Below are positions 45,778 to 55,409 of a DNA stretch of 64,000 nt, piece after piece. Position numbers and translations under genes: made by a program. Below the pieces are notes generated by a model, which made no database searches, was not told the DNA's origin, and saw only the letters and a list, made by a program, of their open reading frames with translations. The first letter of the stretch is position 1. The number at the start of each line of letters is the position of its first letter. Origin of the DNA: Patella vulgata (taxonomy: Eukaryota; Mollusca; Gastropoda; Patellidae); the NCBI RefSeq assembly GCF_932274485.2, contig NC_065884.2, forward strand, positions 33,623,540 to 33,687,539, written 5' to 3'.

Positions 45778-45861
45778 AATTTCAAAAGAATCAAAACGGT
45801 CATGACGGATTTTCTTACACTTAATAGATGACTGAAATATAAGTGCTACGCCTCCTCCACG

Positions 45862-46356
45862 TTAAACGCGAGGGCAATGTTGTATAGAATATCCATCAGG
45901 TACTAAAGCTGCGATTGTCGATGAGTCCGAACAGTCATTATTCAGCCACGTTTCAGTTATTCCACAAATATCAATAGAATTTTCAAAAATATAATCAGAT
46001 AAAATTGTTGTTTTATTTCTTACGGATCTGGCATTAATTAATCCAAACGAAGTTGTTAAAACTGACGCTTCATTTTCAACCGCCTTTCTAATTTGTATAA
46101 GATTGTTGTTTATCTTCTGTTTTGGTCTAAAGTTTTTGATCTGTTTGTGATATTTGATAGAGTTTGAGGTGAGCTGGATGAGATTGCTATGATTAATGTT
46201 AATATTCAGTGGATTAGTGTTTAGAGGTTCATATGGTCTGTTGGTGGTGATAACTTTTAAATGTCTTTGATTTCTCCCAATTACTTCATTGTTGTCGTAT
46301 GTATAATCATTCAAAGCGACTGTTTTATTTTCGACGGGCCATGCATTAAGACACAA
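45862..46356 (-). pseudogene. LINE ORF2 N-terminus with start of endonuclease
   Basis: The N-terminal half is an unconserved Asn-rich leader. From about residue 103 it reads TSFGLINARSVRNKTTIL, then IDICGITETWLNND, the first APE endonuclease motifs (N in INARS, E in TETW). It ends CPRV-stop and then RGGGVALIFQSSIKC in the same frame, so the stop replaces one conserved residue. The first ATG at 46354-46356 may not be the real start. Confidence 0.78.
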
Positions 46357-46945
46357 TTGTGTATTGTCTGGGCGTTGATCGATTTGTTTAGAAATTATTG
46401 GAATAGTAACAAGATTGCCCCTGTTTACTGTTCTGTGTCTTTTTACTGTATCATTTCTAATAGTAGTAGTTGGATTTTAAAACATCAATCTTTTTAACCC
46501 ACTGCTTTCCACTCCTCACGCCTCTATTATTATTAATATTATTATTATTATTATTACTAAAACAATGAGATTTGGCTTGAATGTTATTGTTGTAAGAGTT
46601 CAGTTGTGATTGATAGTAGGTGAGTTGATTCAGATAGCTCACTAGCCACAACAGATACAAATTATTATGAAACATTTTGATAAAATACTGCATTCAGAGT
46701 TACTATTTTAAACAAAAACACACGCAGGACAAATACACAGCTGCCTCCTAGGCGCTTACATAATGTTTTCAATCTAGGCTTCCTAAAATTAGGCCTAAAT
46801 TTTAATGAAAAGGCGATAATTAAATGTTTCTTCGCAATAGTTACATTTAAACAGCAAACACTACTTCGCATAAAAATGTTCCACATGCACGACAATAGAA
46901 CTGAAATCTGTCGCAAATTTATCAACAAATTATAACTTAACAAAA

Positions 46946-47379
46946 ACTGTTATACAATTATTTGAAAGTAACGGCTTTACCACGCCTGCGCATAAATAAT
47001 ATATATTTGTATGTCGAAATCCACATTAATCCACAATTAATCACAGGCACGAAAAACACAGAGCACAACAAGGCACAGTCAACCACTATGGTGTTTACAA
47101 TAAAAGTTGCAGAGATCAAACTATTTGTCAATAAAGGTTGCTAACGGCAGGCCCATTGGGGCGGCCATTTTGAATTTTTGACAGTTGACAGCTGATCGAC
47201 ACAATGTAAACATTCTCCATAACAGATAGGTCAAAATACAAAAGCAATACATATATTTCACATCAAAATGGTCCTTTTGATCACGCACAAACATTAAATC
47301 AAAAAATCTATCACATCCATTATTGATAAATATATAATTATCGAAAAACACTCACAGTACCGTTTGAAGGTACCAGCGA
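46946..47379. other. Possible LINE 5' region, no gene
   Basis: Includes GGGGCGGCCATTTTGAATTT near 47159 and a GC-richer run that could be the LINE 5' UTR. Nothing here can be confirmed. Confidence 0.25.
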
Positions 47380-48377
47380 ACCCGCGCAGTGTTTAAGGCC
47401 ATGAAACGAAGAAGCCTATTGATTTTCAGCAATTTCCAATAATTACTGCCAGAGTTATGGCCCTTGATCCCTTCAAAAAATCTTGTGGACGCTCTAAAGG
47501 CTAAAGTCAATATCCGAATGACTCTAAATTTATACACAGTGTTTAAGGTCATGAGGCAAAGGAGTCTATTCATTTTCAGTGATTTTCGATAATTACTGTC
47601 ACAGTTATGGCTCTTGATCACTTTGAAAAATCTTGTGACGCTCTAGAGGCTAAAGTTATCATCCGATTGACTTCAGATTGATAAACAGAGTTTAAGAGCT
47701 TGAGACGAACAAGTATATTGATTTTCAATGAATTTTTATGACTTGACCAGCTAAATCCATGATATAAAATGAAATGAAATGGAGTTTAACGTCCTACTTT
47801 TTTGCTCCTAACCTGGGCTAATGAAGACGGGCATACGCCATACAGTGTGCTATGAGGGAAATTTTGCCCGGACAGCGGCACTACGGCCTACTCTTATATC
47901 GAATTCCAACTGCCAAGGGATCTTTTACGTGCACGCCAATGTGTACACGGGATCTCGGTTTTTCGTCCCATCCAAACGACTAGACAGCTTTCCTTGTCAG
48001 CCCCTCCGTCCTGCATCACTGACAAGGGAGAACCACGCCGGAAAATCTGGATGAACTTTCTCGGCCAATGCAGGGATCGAACATCCGACCTCCAGGCTAG
48101 CGAGCTAGCGTCTTACCCACTTAGCCACGTGATCCCCAAATCCATGATATAAGTTTTGTATACTAAACGTTAGCATGGGGCAGAACTGTATAAAAATCAA
48201 AAAAAATTCTAATGGTTTTCTGATAATTACTTCATGAGTTGTTACTCTTAATCAGATTTTAGTGTATTATGAATGTTTCATTACCGAAAGAAGTAAAAAT
48301 ATGCAACAACACTTGTTGACTGCCCGGATAATTTAGCTGCTGTGGGCGTATGTTTGGTTGCCTGGCAACCTATCTTT
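47380..48377 (+). mobile_element. Helentron-like family A, copy 6, split by a SINE
   Basis: About two 150-bp monomers are followed by the family 3' part up to CTAAATCCATGATAT. After the SINE it resumes with the rest (AACGTTAGCATGGGGCAGAAC, ACTTGTTGACTGCCCGGATA, GTGGGCGTATGTTTG, hairpin GTTGCC-T-GGCAAC, CTATCTTT). The 5' end is missing. Confidence 0.75.
47766..48137 (-). repeat. Full-length tRNA-derived SINE, 372 bp, 13-bp target duplication
   Basis: Reads in reverse as head GGGGATCACGTGGCTAAGTG ... GTCGGATGTTCGATCCCTGC (A and B boxes), body GGTTTTTCG and AAAGATCCCTTGGCAG, and tail AGGACGTTAAACTCC(ATTTC). Exact flanking repeats AAATCCATGATAT lie at 47753-47765 and 48138-48150. It belongs to the family at 22329 and is the best-preserved member here. 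An open frame starting MKTGIRHTVCYEG inside it is spurious. Confidence 0.92.
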
Positions 48378-48475
48378 AAAACTGTTAAGTATATTACTGC
48401 TACACCAGAATTACAGTCAAGATTGTATTTCCTGAAAATCGGACCAAAACTTCCCATCTAAATGGGGTGACAGTG
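48378..48475 (+). repeat. Helentron-like family B core fragment
   Basis: AAACTGTTAAGTATATTAC, GCTACACC and CTGAAAATCGGACCAAAAC match the family B core segment (…TATATCACCGTTACACC…GAAAATCGGACCAAAAC). No termini. Confidence 0.5.
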
Positions 48476-49425
48476 TGGTATGACATGTCATCAAAACAGC
48501 TCCCGTAGAATTTGAACGCTAAAATTGATTTTTTGTTGTTTTGAGTTGATTTGGGACCATGCTATCCAAAAATGTTTGGGTTCAAATTTTTTGACTCCTT
48601 GACCGCTCTGCGAGGGACATTTTTGAAATCGGGACGACTGATTGAGGCCATGGCTATTTCCGCCATTAATGGTGGGATTTTCATGATCTGAATTTTTATT
48701 CTTGGTTTTTATCATCATGCCAAAACCATCTATGTATGATACACTTAAAGCGAATGGAAGTAGTTTTCATTGACTTCCGGTGGGAAATACCAATTTACGC
48801 TGTCAAAAACTCTCATTAATTTCATCTAAGAGAAATCTATCTTGCAGTACCACTTTTTGTGGCTTCTGAGGCAGTGACTTTTGGGTGATTGGAATTGGAG
48901 ATTCAAGACAAATTTGACATTACCTTCACCTCTATTGCGGTCACACACAGTGTAAACAAGATAATTGTGATCTTCAAAAATGGCAAGCAGATATAAAGTA
49001 CTGCTTTTTAAATCCAACCAACTGTCGTATTTTTAAATAAATACAGCATAGAAATTACGCAAATCTTAAACGTTTTGGGAGAAAAAATACATTCAAATTA
49101 TTTTACAACTGTATTATGTTCTTGTGCCAATTGTAGAAATAAAAGCTTACCGAAAAATTAAGAAAATTACATATTACAATGCTATTTGATAGCAATAATC
49201 CAATATTGAATATTCACGTATCAATATTGATAATTCATGTGTCACTTAAATGTCTTACATATTTTTCTTTTGCTATGCACGACAATATTCTAGGGGGCGC
49301 TAGTGTCGCTTGCTGTGAAATTAGTCTATAATTTGGTATTAGTTATTCATTATAAGGATTTGCGTCAATTCTTCCGTAAGAAGATATGGTCTAAAACCAA
49401 TAAATGTGAGAACTATGCTGTGGCA
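48476..49425. other. No gene recognised
   Basis: Intron DNA of the PI3K gene. Only short patches such as AATATTGATAATTCA and ATATTGAATATTCA recur (49200-49240). No termini, domain or exon supported. Confidence 0.3.
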
Positions 49426-50278
49426 TTTTTATACGCTTACATTGAAATGTGGTCGTATATTGTTGTCGCGTCCGTTGGGCCGTCGGTCCGGCATCCACAA
49501 TTGCTTGTGGACGCTCTAGAGGCTAAAGTTAATATCTGATTGACTTTAAATTTATATAGTATGTTTAAGGTCATGAGACGAAGAAGCCTATTGATTTTCA
49601 GCGATTTCCGATTATTTCTGCCAGAGTTATGGCCCTTGATCACTTCAAAAATTCTTATAGACGCTCTAGAGGCTAATGTTAATATCTGATTGACTTTAAA
49701 TTCATACACAGTGTTTAAGGTCATGAGACGAAGAATCCTATTGATTTTCAGCTATTTCCGATGATTACTGCTAGAGTTATGGCTCTTGATCACTTAAAAA
49801 AATCTTGTGGACGCTTTAGAGGCTAAAGTTAATATCCGATTGACTTTAAATTTATACACAGTGTTTAAGGTCATGAAGCGAAGAATCCTATTGATTTTCA
49901 GCGATTTCCGATAATTACTGCCAGAGTTATGGCCCTAAAGTTATCATCCAATTGACTTCAGATTTATACACAGAGTTTAAGATCTTGAGACGAACAAGTA
50001 TATTGATTTTCAATGAATTTTTATGACTTGAACAGCTAAATCCATGATATTAAAAGTTTTGTATACTAAACGTTAGATTGGGGCAGAACTTTATAAAAAC
50101 CAAACAAATCCTAAGAGTTTTCTGATAATTACTTCATGAGTTGTTACTCTTATCGGATTTTAGTGTATTCTAAATGTTTCATTACCGAAAATAGTAAAAA
50201 TATGCAACAACACTTGTTGACTGCCCGGACGATTTAGCTGCTGTGGGCGTATGTTTCGTTGCATGGCAACCTATCTTT
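49426..50278 (+). mobile_element. Helentron-like family A, copy 7 (both ends, 853 bp)
   Basis: The 5' end TTTTTATACGCTTACATTG..GTGGTCGTATATTGTTGTCG is followed by the CCACAATTGCTTGTGG hairpin and about three 150-bp monomers. The unique 3' part follows, then GTGGGCGTATGTTTC, the hairpin GTTGC-ATG-GCAAC (one change from the standard) and CTATCTTT. The clearest complete family A copy in the window. Confidence 0.82.
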
Positions 50279-50329
50279 CTCAATATGGAGCAAATTATTA
50301 CTTGAAGACCCTAATTGTCGACGACAAAT

Positions 50330-50935
50330 ATTTACATATTTTAGCTATGTTTCTGAGATTAAAATAACTTATTTTAAAGATATTGTTTGTGATTTTCCAA
50401 AGAAAAAATTAAATTAAAAATTACACCAATATTTCTGGCTGACTGAAAAGTGACAATGCAACTATTTCCTGCTTGTATCGATAGATCAAAGTTTAACTTT
50501 TTCCTGGTTAAAAAAGACCCAATTACCAAATATTCTGTCTTACCTGCATTAAGTTTAAAAAAATTGATGTTCATCCAAATTTTTATGTGTGCAATAGAAG
50601 CTTCAACATTCAGCTTTGAAAGTTAATTTTAATAGGTTTGAACAAAATGTACCATTGTGTATCATTCGCATATAGATGAAACAATAATCCATGATGTCTT
50701 ACTATGAGAACAAGTGGTTTACTGTATAAGCTAACCAAGATCAGTCCGAGGACAGACCCTTTGGGGTACACCAAAAGCCACAACAGAAGGGCTAGAAGTA
50801 AAGGTCTAGGAAAAAGATACAATTTCCTGGAAAAATCTTGATTTCGCCAAATTTCGAACCTCTGTATAAAACACTGGAATCGTTTGTGTAGCTTTATAAA
50901 TATTATTTTGGTCTTGTTCACATTCTAATTAACCA
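50330..50935 (-). mobile_element. Decayed CR1/L2-type LINE fragment (RT region)
   Basis: Minus-strand pieces read KGSVLGLILVSLYSKPL and LLFHLYANDTQWYILF (a decayed YADDTQLY block). In another frame they read FFKLNAGKTEYLVIGS and SARNIGVIF, matching FLKLNDDKTEYLLLGS and SARNIGAIF of the LINE at 43188. Several frameshifts; much older than the 43 kb copy. Confidence 0.7.
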
Positions 50936-51186
50936 GGAAACAACATTTATTTTCATGTATAACTTTTTTCCATAAAAATAAAAAAAAATTGAAAAAAATG
51001 CCAAAAAGTCACATTTTGTTTGAACTTTGATGGACGGTAGCACCCTCTAAAAAACTATTTTATTCTTTTATTTATTTTTTTTCATTTTTTTCTCATCAAT
51101 TCCAACATAAATTGAGGGTAGCCCTTTAACTTTTCAAAATTTTGCAAAATAAGGACCACCCTAATGTTTATGTTAAAATTTTACAG

Positions 51187-51375
51187 ATATCCTGATTTGA
51201 AAGTACGAGAGTTTGCTGTAAAATGTATCAGAAGAATTAATACTGATGATTTAATTGATTTTCTACCTCAATTAATACAAGCGTTAAAGTTTGAAAGTTA
51301 TCATAATTGTCCTTTAGCTCGAATGTTGTTAGAACAATCATGTAAAAGTATTAGATTCGCACATCAATTTTTCTG
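51187..51375 (+). CDS. PIK3C2-like: Class II phosphoinositide 3-kinase, helical-domain exon 2
   Basis: A 189-base exon (TTTTACAG|A ... TTCTG|GTGAGT) encodes YPDLKVREFAVKCIRRINTD, DLIDFLPQLIQALKFESYH and NCPLARMLLEQSCKSIRFAH ending QFFW. It matches the PIK domain pattern of class II enzymes (dxEVRrmAVqwI....lLDYLPQLVQALKYEcYlDSpLvRFLL..a....r..HyFFW). AA|A joins it to 34824; it ends in TG of the Trp codon, so the next exon must start with G. The next helical exon and the kinase domain (DFG region) are not found up to 64000, so the following intron exceeds 12 kb. Confidence 0.93.
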
Positions 51376-51645
51376 GTGAGTATTAAAAATTATTTATTAA
51401 ATGGACTTTCATAAGTTTCAATGTTTGATTCAGCTACGTCTGTGGTCATTGTTCAGGAGAGTAACCGTGTTATTCACAAAATTAAAGCTTTGATTAGACA
51501 TTTAAATGTTTTTTTGTTGTCACCTTGTCCATCAGTTTGACCATCTGTCAACATTTGCTGTTCATGAGAGGACGATTCATATCAATATTCAGCATTCTAC
51601 CACTTTTAGCTCAAGAGTTATTCCCTCTTTTCCGAAAACCTTGTT

Positions 51646-51770
51646 AATGTGGTTGTATATTGTCGCCCCGTCTGGCCATCGGTCCTGTGTCCACAAGCAA
51701 TTGTGGACGCTCTAGAATTTAAAGTTAATATTACTTCAAAAAACCTTGTGGATGCTCTAGAGGCCAAAGT
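51646..51770 (+). mobile_element. Helentron-like family A, 5' fragment
   Basis: GTGGTTGTATATTGTCGCCC, CCACAAGCAATTGTGGACGC and half a monomer end at GCCAAAGTTAA, where the piggyBac-type end begins. Confidence 0.6.
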
Positions 51771-52697
51771 TAACCCTTAACTGGTCATCGTCATTTTGAC
51801 GTCATGACCTCAACTGGTCAGGCTAAATAAAGGCTACGGTGAAATATTTTATATGCCTATTTCAAATGACTACTGCCGGATAATTATAAGGGATAGACTC
51901 TTGACACCAATAAAAAAGTTGAAGGGGATAAGTTGATCTATAATTTGCACTATTTTTTTTCACCTCATTTTAAAATGCAAATTCAGTTAATTTGCATAAT
52001 TAACAAAATAATTTCTCTTTTTTTTTTTTTTTCGTTTATTCTACTTCAAAAGGTGTTTTCTTTGCGCTGTGTTTATCATTGGTACTTAAAAAACCCAAAA
52101 ACATTATTCAATCAGTACTTTTAAAATAAATTCAGTAGTAATGCATTTGACAATTCAATGTTCATTTGAATCACAAATAAAATAAATTTATAGATCAATA
52201 ATGAATTTTATAGTCTTTTATTGTGTAATATCATTCAAAACATTTAACAATGCACATAGCTTGATTTCAACGTTTACAGTTCAATAACAAATTTTATAGT
52301 CTTGCATTGTGTGATATCGTTCAAAACATAGGTTGATTACAACGTTTACAGTAGGTTTTCACTTGTTTTCGATTTCCAGTTTTCCTGTCCGAACAAACTA
52401 TACAGTCAGGCTTATGGGTTTTATCTTCATAGAGGGCTGGGAAATGTGCCTCGGGTTTGTTGTAGTTAACCGATTGAATTTTCTCAGCAAGAAGACTTTT
52501 ACTAACAACTATGCGGTAATCTTTACTGTTAAGTTTTTTCGCAGGGAAAGCTAGATTGTAGGCTACTTTAGCATTAGCTAATGTAACTTCAGTACAAAGT
52601 GCGAAATGACACGGTACGCCTTTCTTTTCTTATAGGGATACTTATAATATGACATTACTTGATCTAGCCTATCAGCACCACCCATGTATTTGTGTAG
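51770..52697 (-). mobile_element. piggyBac-type transposon relic, one end
   Basis: TTAA at 51770-51773 is followed by CCCTTAACTGGTCATCG, the TTAA-CCC configuration of piggyBac ends. An inner CTCAACTGGTCAGGC repeats the end motif. The transposase C-terminus lies on the minus strand at 52321-52697. The partner terminus was not found to the right, and the DDD catalytic region is absent. Confidence 0.65.
52321..52697 (-). pseudogene. piggyBac transposase C-terminal fragment
   Basis: Minus-strand reading: KYMGGADRLDQVMSYYKYPY (the NxxMGGVDxxDQ block, which carries the last catalytic D in piggyBac), then KKRKAYRVISHF. After one frameshift near 52600 it reads ALCTEVTLANAKVAYNLAFP. It ends in the cysteine-rich tail CIVCSDRKTGNRKQVKTYC followed by KRCNQPMF-stop, a cross-brace zinc finger typical of the family. 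About 125 residues of a protein that is normally 550-600. Confidence 0.78.
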
Positions 52698-53389
52698 CAA
52701 TATCGTCGTTGCCACATTGTTTTAAATTTATAGACAAGGAATAGAGAAATAAGATGGGTTAAACAACATTTTTTATCTTTACAAATTATACTCTATTGTC
52801 AGTATATTAGCTATGGTATGAGTTTATTTAAAACGCAAATTAATTATTTGTGAAATAGCCTGAGAATAACAGGAAAGGGGTTCTAAGTTCAAGGATAGAT
52901 TGTGTTGAAAAACATGTGACGGAAAATTACGATTGCATCATTTGGCTTGTTTGACCAATCTCTATACTTATTTACATGATATTTGACCAATTAGATAATT
53001 GAACGTCCAAAACCCACAGCTACAAAACTATCATACTTGTGAGAATTTGTTAGATAACAGACAGATTCTGGAAGGGGAAAGATGTAACCATTCTATCAGC
53101 AGACTCGCCCATATCGTGTCTGACTAGCTAGGGTTGAGAATAACTTTAGTATTGTATTCTATACTATGCTTATATGTATCCAGCTTGATATATAAAATGT
53201 AAAAACAAACAGTTGCATTGTTATAACTACTGAGAAGACAAACGTCTTAAGAAAACAGTAAGAAATAAATATTTAAATACACGTGAAGCAGAAGTAAAGA
53301 CAGCTAGAGACAAATTCTAGACGATCACAAGGCTACTAAGATATGTAGTAAGAAAAGATGCATGGGTTGTATGTAGGATGTGGCGACCG
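52698..53389. other. No gene recognised
   Basis: AT-rich DNA. No termini or exon supported; the right part may belong to the LTR-type remnant that follows. Confidence 0.3.
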
Positions 53390-53560
53390 GTTTTTGGTAT
53401 CACCGCTTTCCATGTCACACAGAAAGGCCCATGGTGCTACATATTATATTTGGTGCCGTGACCAGGATTCGACCTTCAAGGGAATCTAGAAGAATACATA
53501 TTCTATTTGGTGCAGTACCTCAGTTTTGACCTTTAGAGTAAGCAGCAACTTTGGAAGTAG
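53390..53560 (+). mobile_element. Possible LTR-retroelement remnant (primer-binding-site-like segment)
   Basis: TTTGGTGCCGTGACCAGGAT at about 53450 resembles the tRNA-complementary primer binding site that follows the left LTR in Gypsy or BEL elements. A diverged second version (TTTGGTGCAGTACC) lies near 53508. No LTR pair could be delimited and no coding domain recognised. Treated as a fossil; the family is uncertain. Confidence 0.3.
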
Positions 53561-53823
53561 AAAACCCGTACAAACCAGCAATAGAAAATAATCTGGTGGA
53601 GAAAAATATTGGTGGAAGAACAAAAAGAAATCTGATGGAGAAAATTTTTGGTGGAAATAAGCTCATTCGCAGAATTAGGTAAATACATTTTGGCTGGAAA
53701 ATTGAATTTGTTAATTTGTTTACAGACCATATAATAGTAAGGTTAAAATCAGATTAAAATACAATAAATGTTAAAATGCAACTGTGTAGGAAATAACATA
53801 TAGTTATTCATAAGTTGAGATTG

Positions 53824-55409
53824 ATAGTCAAATAACACACTATTTATGGATAACAATTACTGTGGTTTATTTCACTGCGACGTTTCAACAAGATTTCACA
53901 AGTCGTTATCAAGCATATAACACAAATAAATAAAATGAAAACAAAATAGCTATATATATATACACGAGCAGTGCGAACCCTCCAATGGGATGCAAAATCA
54001 GCAAGCATGAGCAACTGTCCCAAGCCGTTAAATAAACAATGTACATATATGGTTATAAACTGTAATTGGTATAGATAAGTGCAGGAATGAAGCCAAAGGA
54101 TCAAACAATTATTAGCAGGTATAATGAGTCACGAGCAACTGGTCCTGACTGTAAAAACATATTAAATAAATCTATATATATATATATATACAGTAATTAG
54201 TTATAGATGAAAGTAATAATAAAAGATGAAAGGACAGGTATTATGGGGGGTGAAACTGAAGCCATAAGAAATTAATCCTAACAGTGAAGGCAATATGCAG
54301 TAAAGCAAATTGTAATTGATTTGAGGAGATGTACAAAGTTAAAAGCAATACAAATATTAAAATTAAAGGATAGTTCAGAGACGATGTAAACTACATTTTA
54401 ATGATGCGATCATACGCTCTTGGAATGTAAATTCCTGGGTCCCTGTTTAGTTTTGGTTCATGCCTGCGTATATTAATAGCTTCATGGGTTCTTCGGTTTC
54501 GTTTGTTGTGGCAATTAACAGCTAACTTTTTGACGTTAGTCCAGTTCACTCGGTGGCGCGGGTTTTCAAATAGGTGTTCGGCAATGGCAGATTGGTTGGT
54601 GGGTGTTTTCGACATGTGTTCTTTAATTCTGATGTCTAAGGGCCTCTTCGATTCTCCAATGTATGATTCCCCACAGCTGCAGATGACTTGGTAAACACAC
54701 CCTTTTGGGGAGATGGGTTTGGTGGGGGTTATCTTACCATTTGCTTTTATTAAATCCTTGGTTGTCTTGCCTTTGAGATATGTGGTTTCTATCTGCGCTT
54801 CTTGTTTTAATAATCTTCTAATTTGGTGGGAGATGTTTCCATGGAAGGGTATAAACACTCGTATAGGGGCTTTATTAGGTTTTAGTTTATCTGGTTTTGG
54901 TAGGTCGGATAGTGTGGAATTAATAATCTTTTTGACCATCTGTAGCGGATACTGCATATTGCCTTCACTGTTAGGATTAACTGCTTATGGCTTCAGTTTC
55001 ACCCCCCATAATACTTGTCCTTTCATCTTTTATTATTACTTTCATCTATAACTAATTACTGTATTATTTGATATGTTTTTACAGTCAGGACCAGTTGCTC
55101 GTGACTCATTATACCTGCTAATAATTGTTTGATCCTTTGGCTTCATTCCTGCACTTATCTATACCAATTACAGTTTATAACCATATATGTACATTGTTTA
55201 TTTAACGGCTTGGGACAGTTGCTCATGCTTGCTGATTTTGCATCCCATTGGAGGGTTCGCACTGCTCGTGTATATATATATATAGCTATTTTGTTTTCAT
55301 TTTATTTATTTGTGTTATATGCTTGATAACGACTTGTGAAATCTTGTTGAAACGTCGCAGTGAAATAAACCACAGTAATTGTTATCCATAAATAGTGTGT
55401 TATTTGATT
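53824..55409 (-). mobile_element. Penelope-like element end with inverted terminal repeats
   Basis: Two inverted arms of about 460-475 bp (53824-54300 and 54950-55409) are nearly identical. The outer ends are CACTATTTATGGATAACAAT and its complement. They flank a minus-strand frame for a Penelope GIY-YIG endonuclease. Inverted pseudo-LTR-like arms are known for Penelope elements. The reverse transcriptase is absent, so the copy is partial. The arms differ by few bases, mainly an (AT)n stretch at about 54173-54192 in the left arm. It therefore looks fairly young. Confidence 0.8.
54391..54957 (-). CDS. Penelope-type GIY-YIG endonuclease domain
   Basis: A 188-codon frame. Residues 1-75 are the linker after RT, with the class mark RVFIPFHGNISHQIRRLLK. 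The GIY-YIG nuclease follows: GCVYQVICSCGESYIGES (the GIY and YIG strands), RPLDIRIKEHM (catalytic R), SAIAEHLFENPRH (catalytic E) and RRTHEAINIRRHEPKLNRDP (the typical C-terminal EAI.I...P.LNRD block). A CxC lies within the GIY-YIG strands (VICSCGE). These enzymes nick DNA for target-primed insertion. The first codons fall inside the right inverted arm, so the visible start is not the real protein start. Confidence 0.88.
   Translation of the reverse strand: MQYPLQMVKKIINSTLSDLPKPDKLKPNKAPIRVFIPFHGNISHQIRRLLKQEAQIETTYLKGKTTKDLIKANGKITPTKPISPKGCVYQVICSCGESYIGESKRPLDIRIKEHMSKTPTNQSAIAEHLFENPRHRVNWTNVKKLAVNCHNKRNRRTHEAINIRRHEPKLNRDPGIYIPRAYDRIIKM

Larger units (their letters stand above)
43049..46945 (-). 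mobile_element. CR1/L2-type LINE, about 3.9 kb, minus strand
   Basis: The minus-strand 3' end carries (TAA)n (43049-43072), preceded by AAAGTGCCCCTGAACATG and a GCACTATAAATATGC stretch, like L2-group tails. The coding part contains an APE-type endonuclease and a reverse transcriptase. Lesions seen: in-frame stops at 45862-45864, about 44877 and about 44592, and one frameshift near 45060. The 5' limit is uncertain (between about 46450 and 47170). Confidence 0.8.

Noticed and set aside
47821-48054. 78-codon frame starting MKTGIRHTVCYEGNFAR (also near 22413 and 10911)
   Set aside because: It lies wholly within a tRNA-derived SINE with its own target duplication; recurrence reflects SINE copies, not a gene.
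53844-54104. Paired frames MILWLHSCTYLYQL... at 53844 (minus) and 55129 (plus)
   Set aside because: Mirror images within the inverted arms of the Penelope-like element, with no domain; shadows of a repeat.
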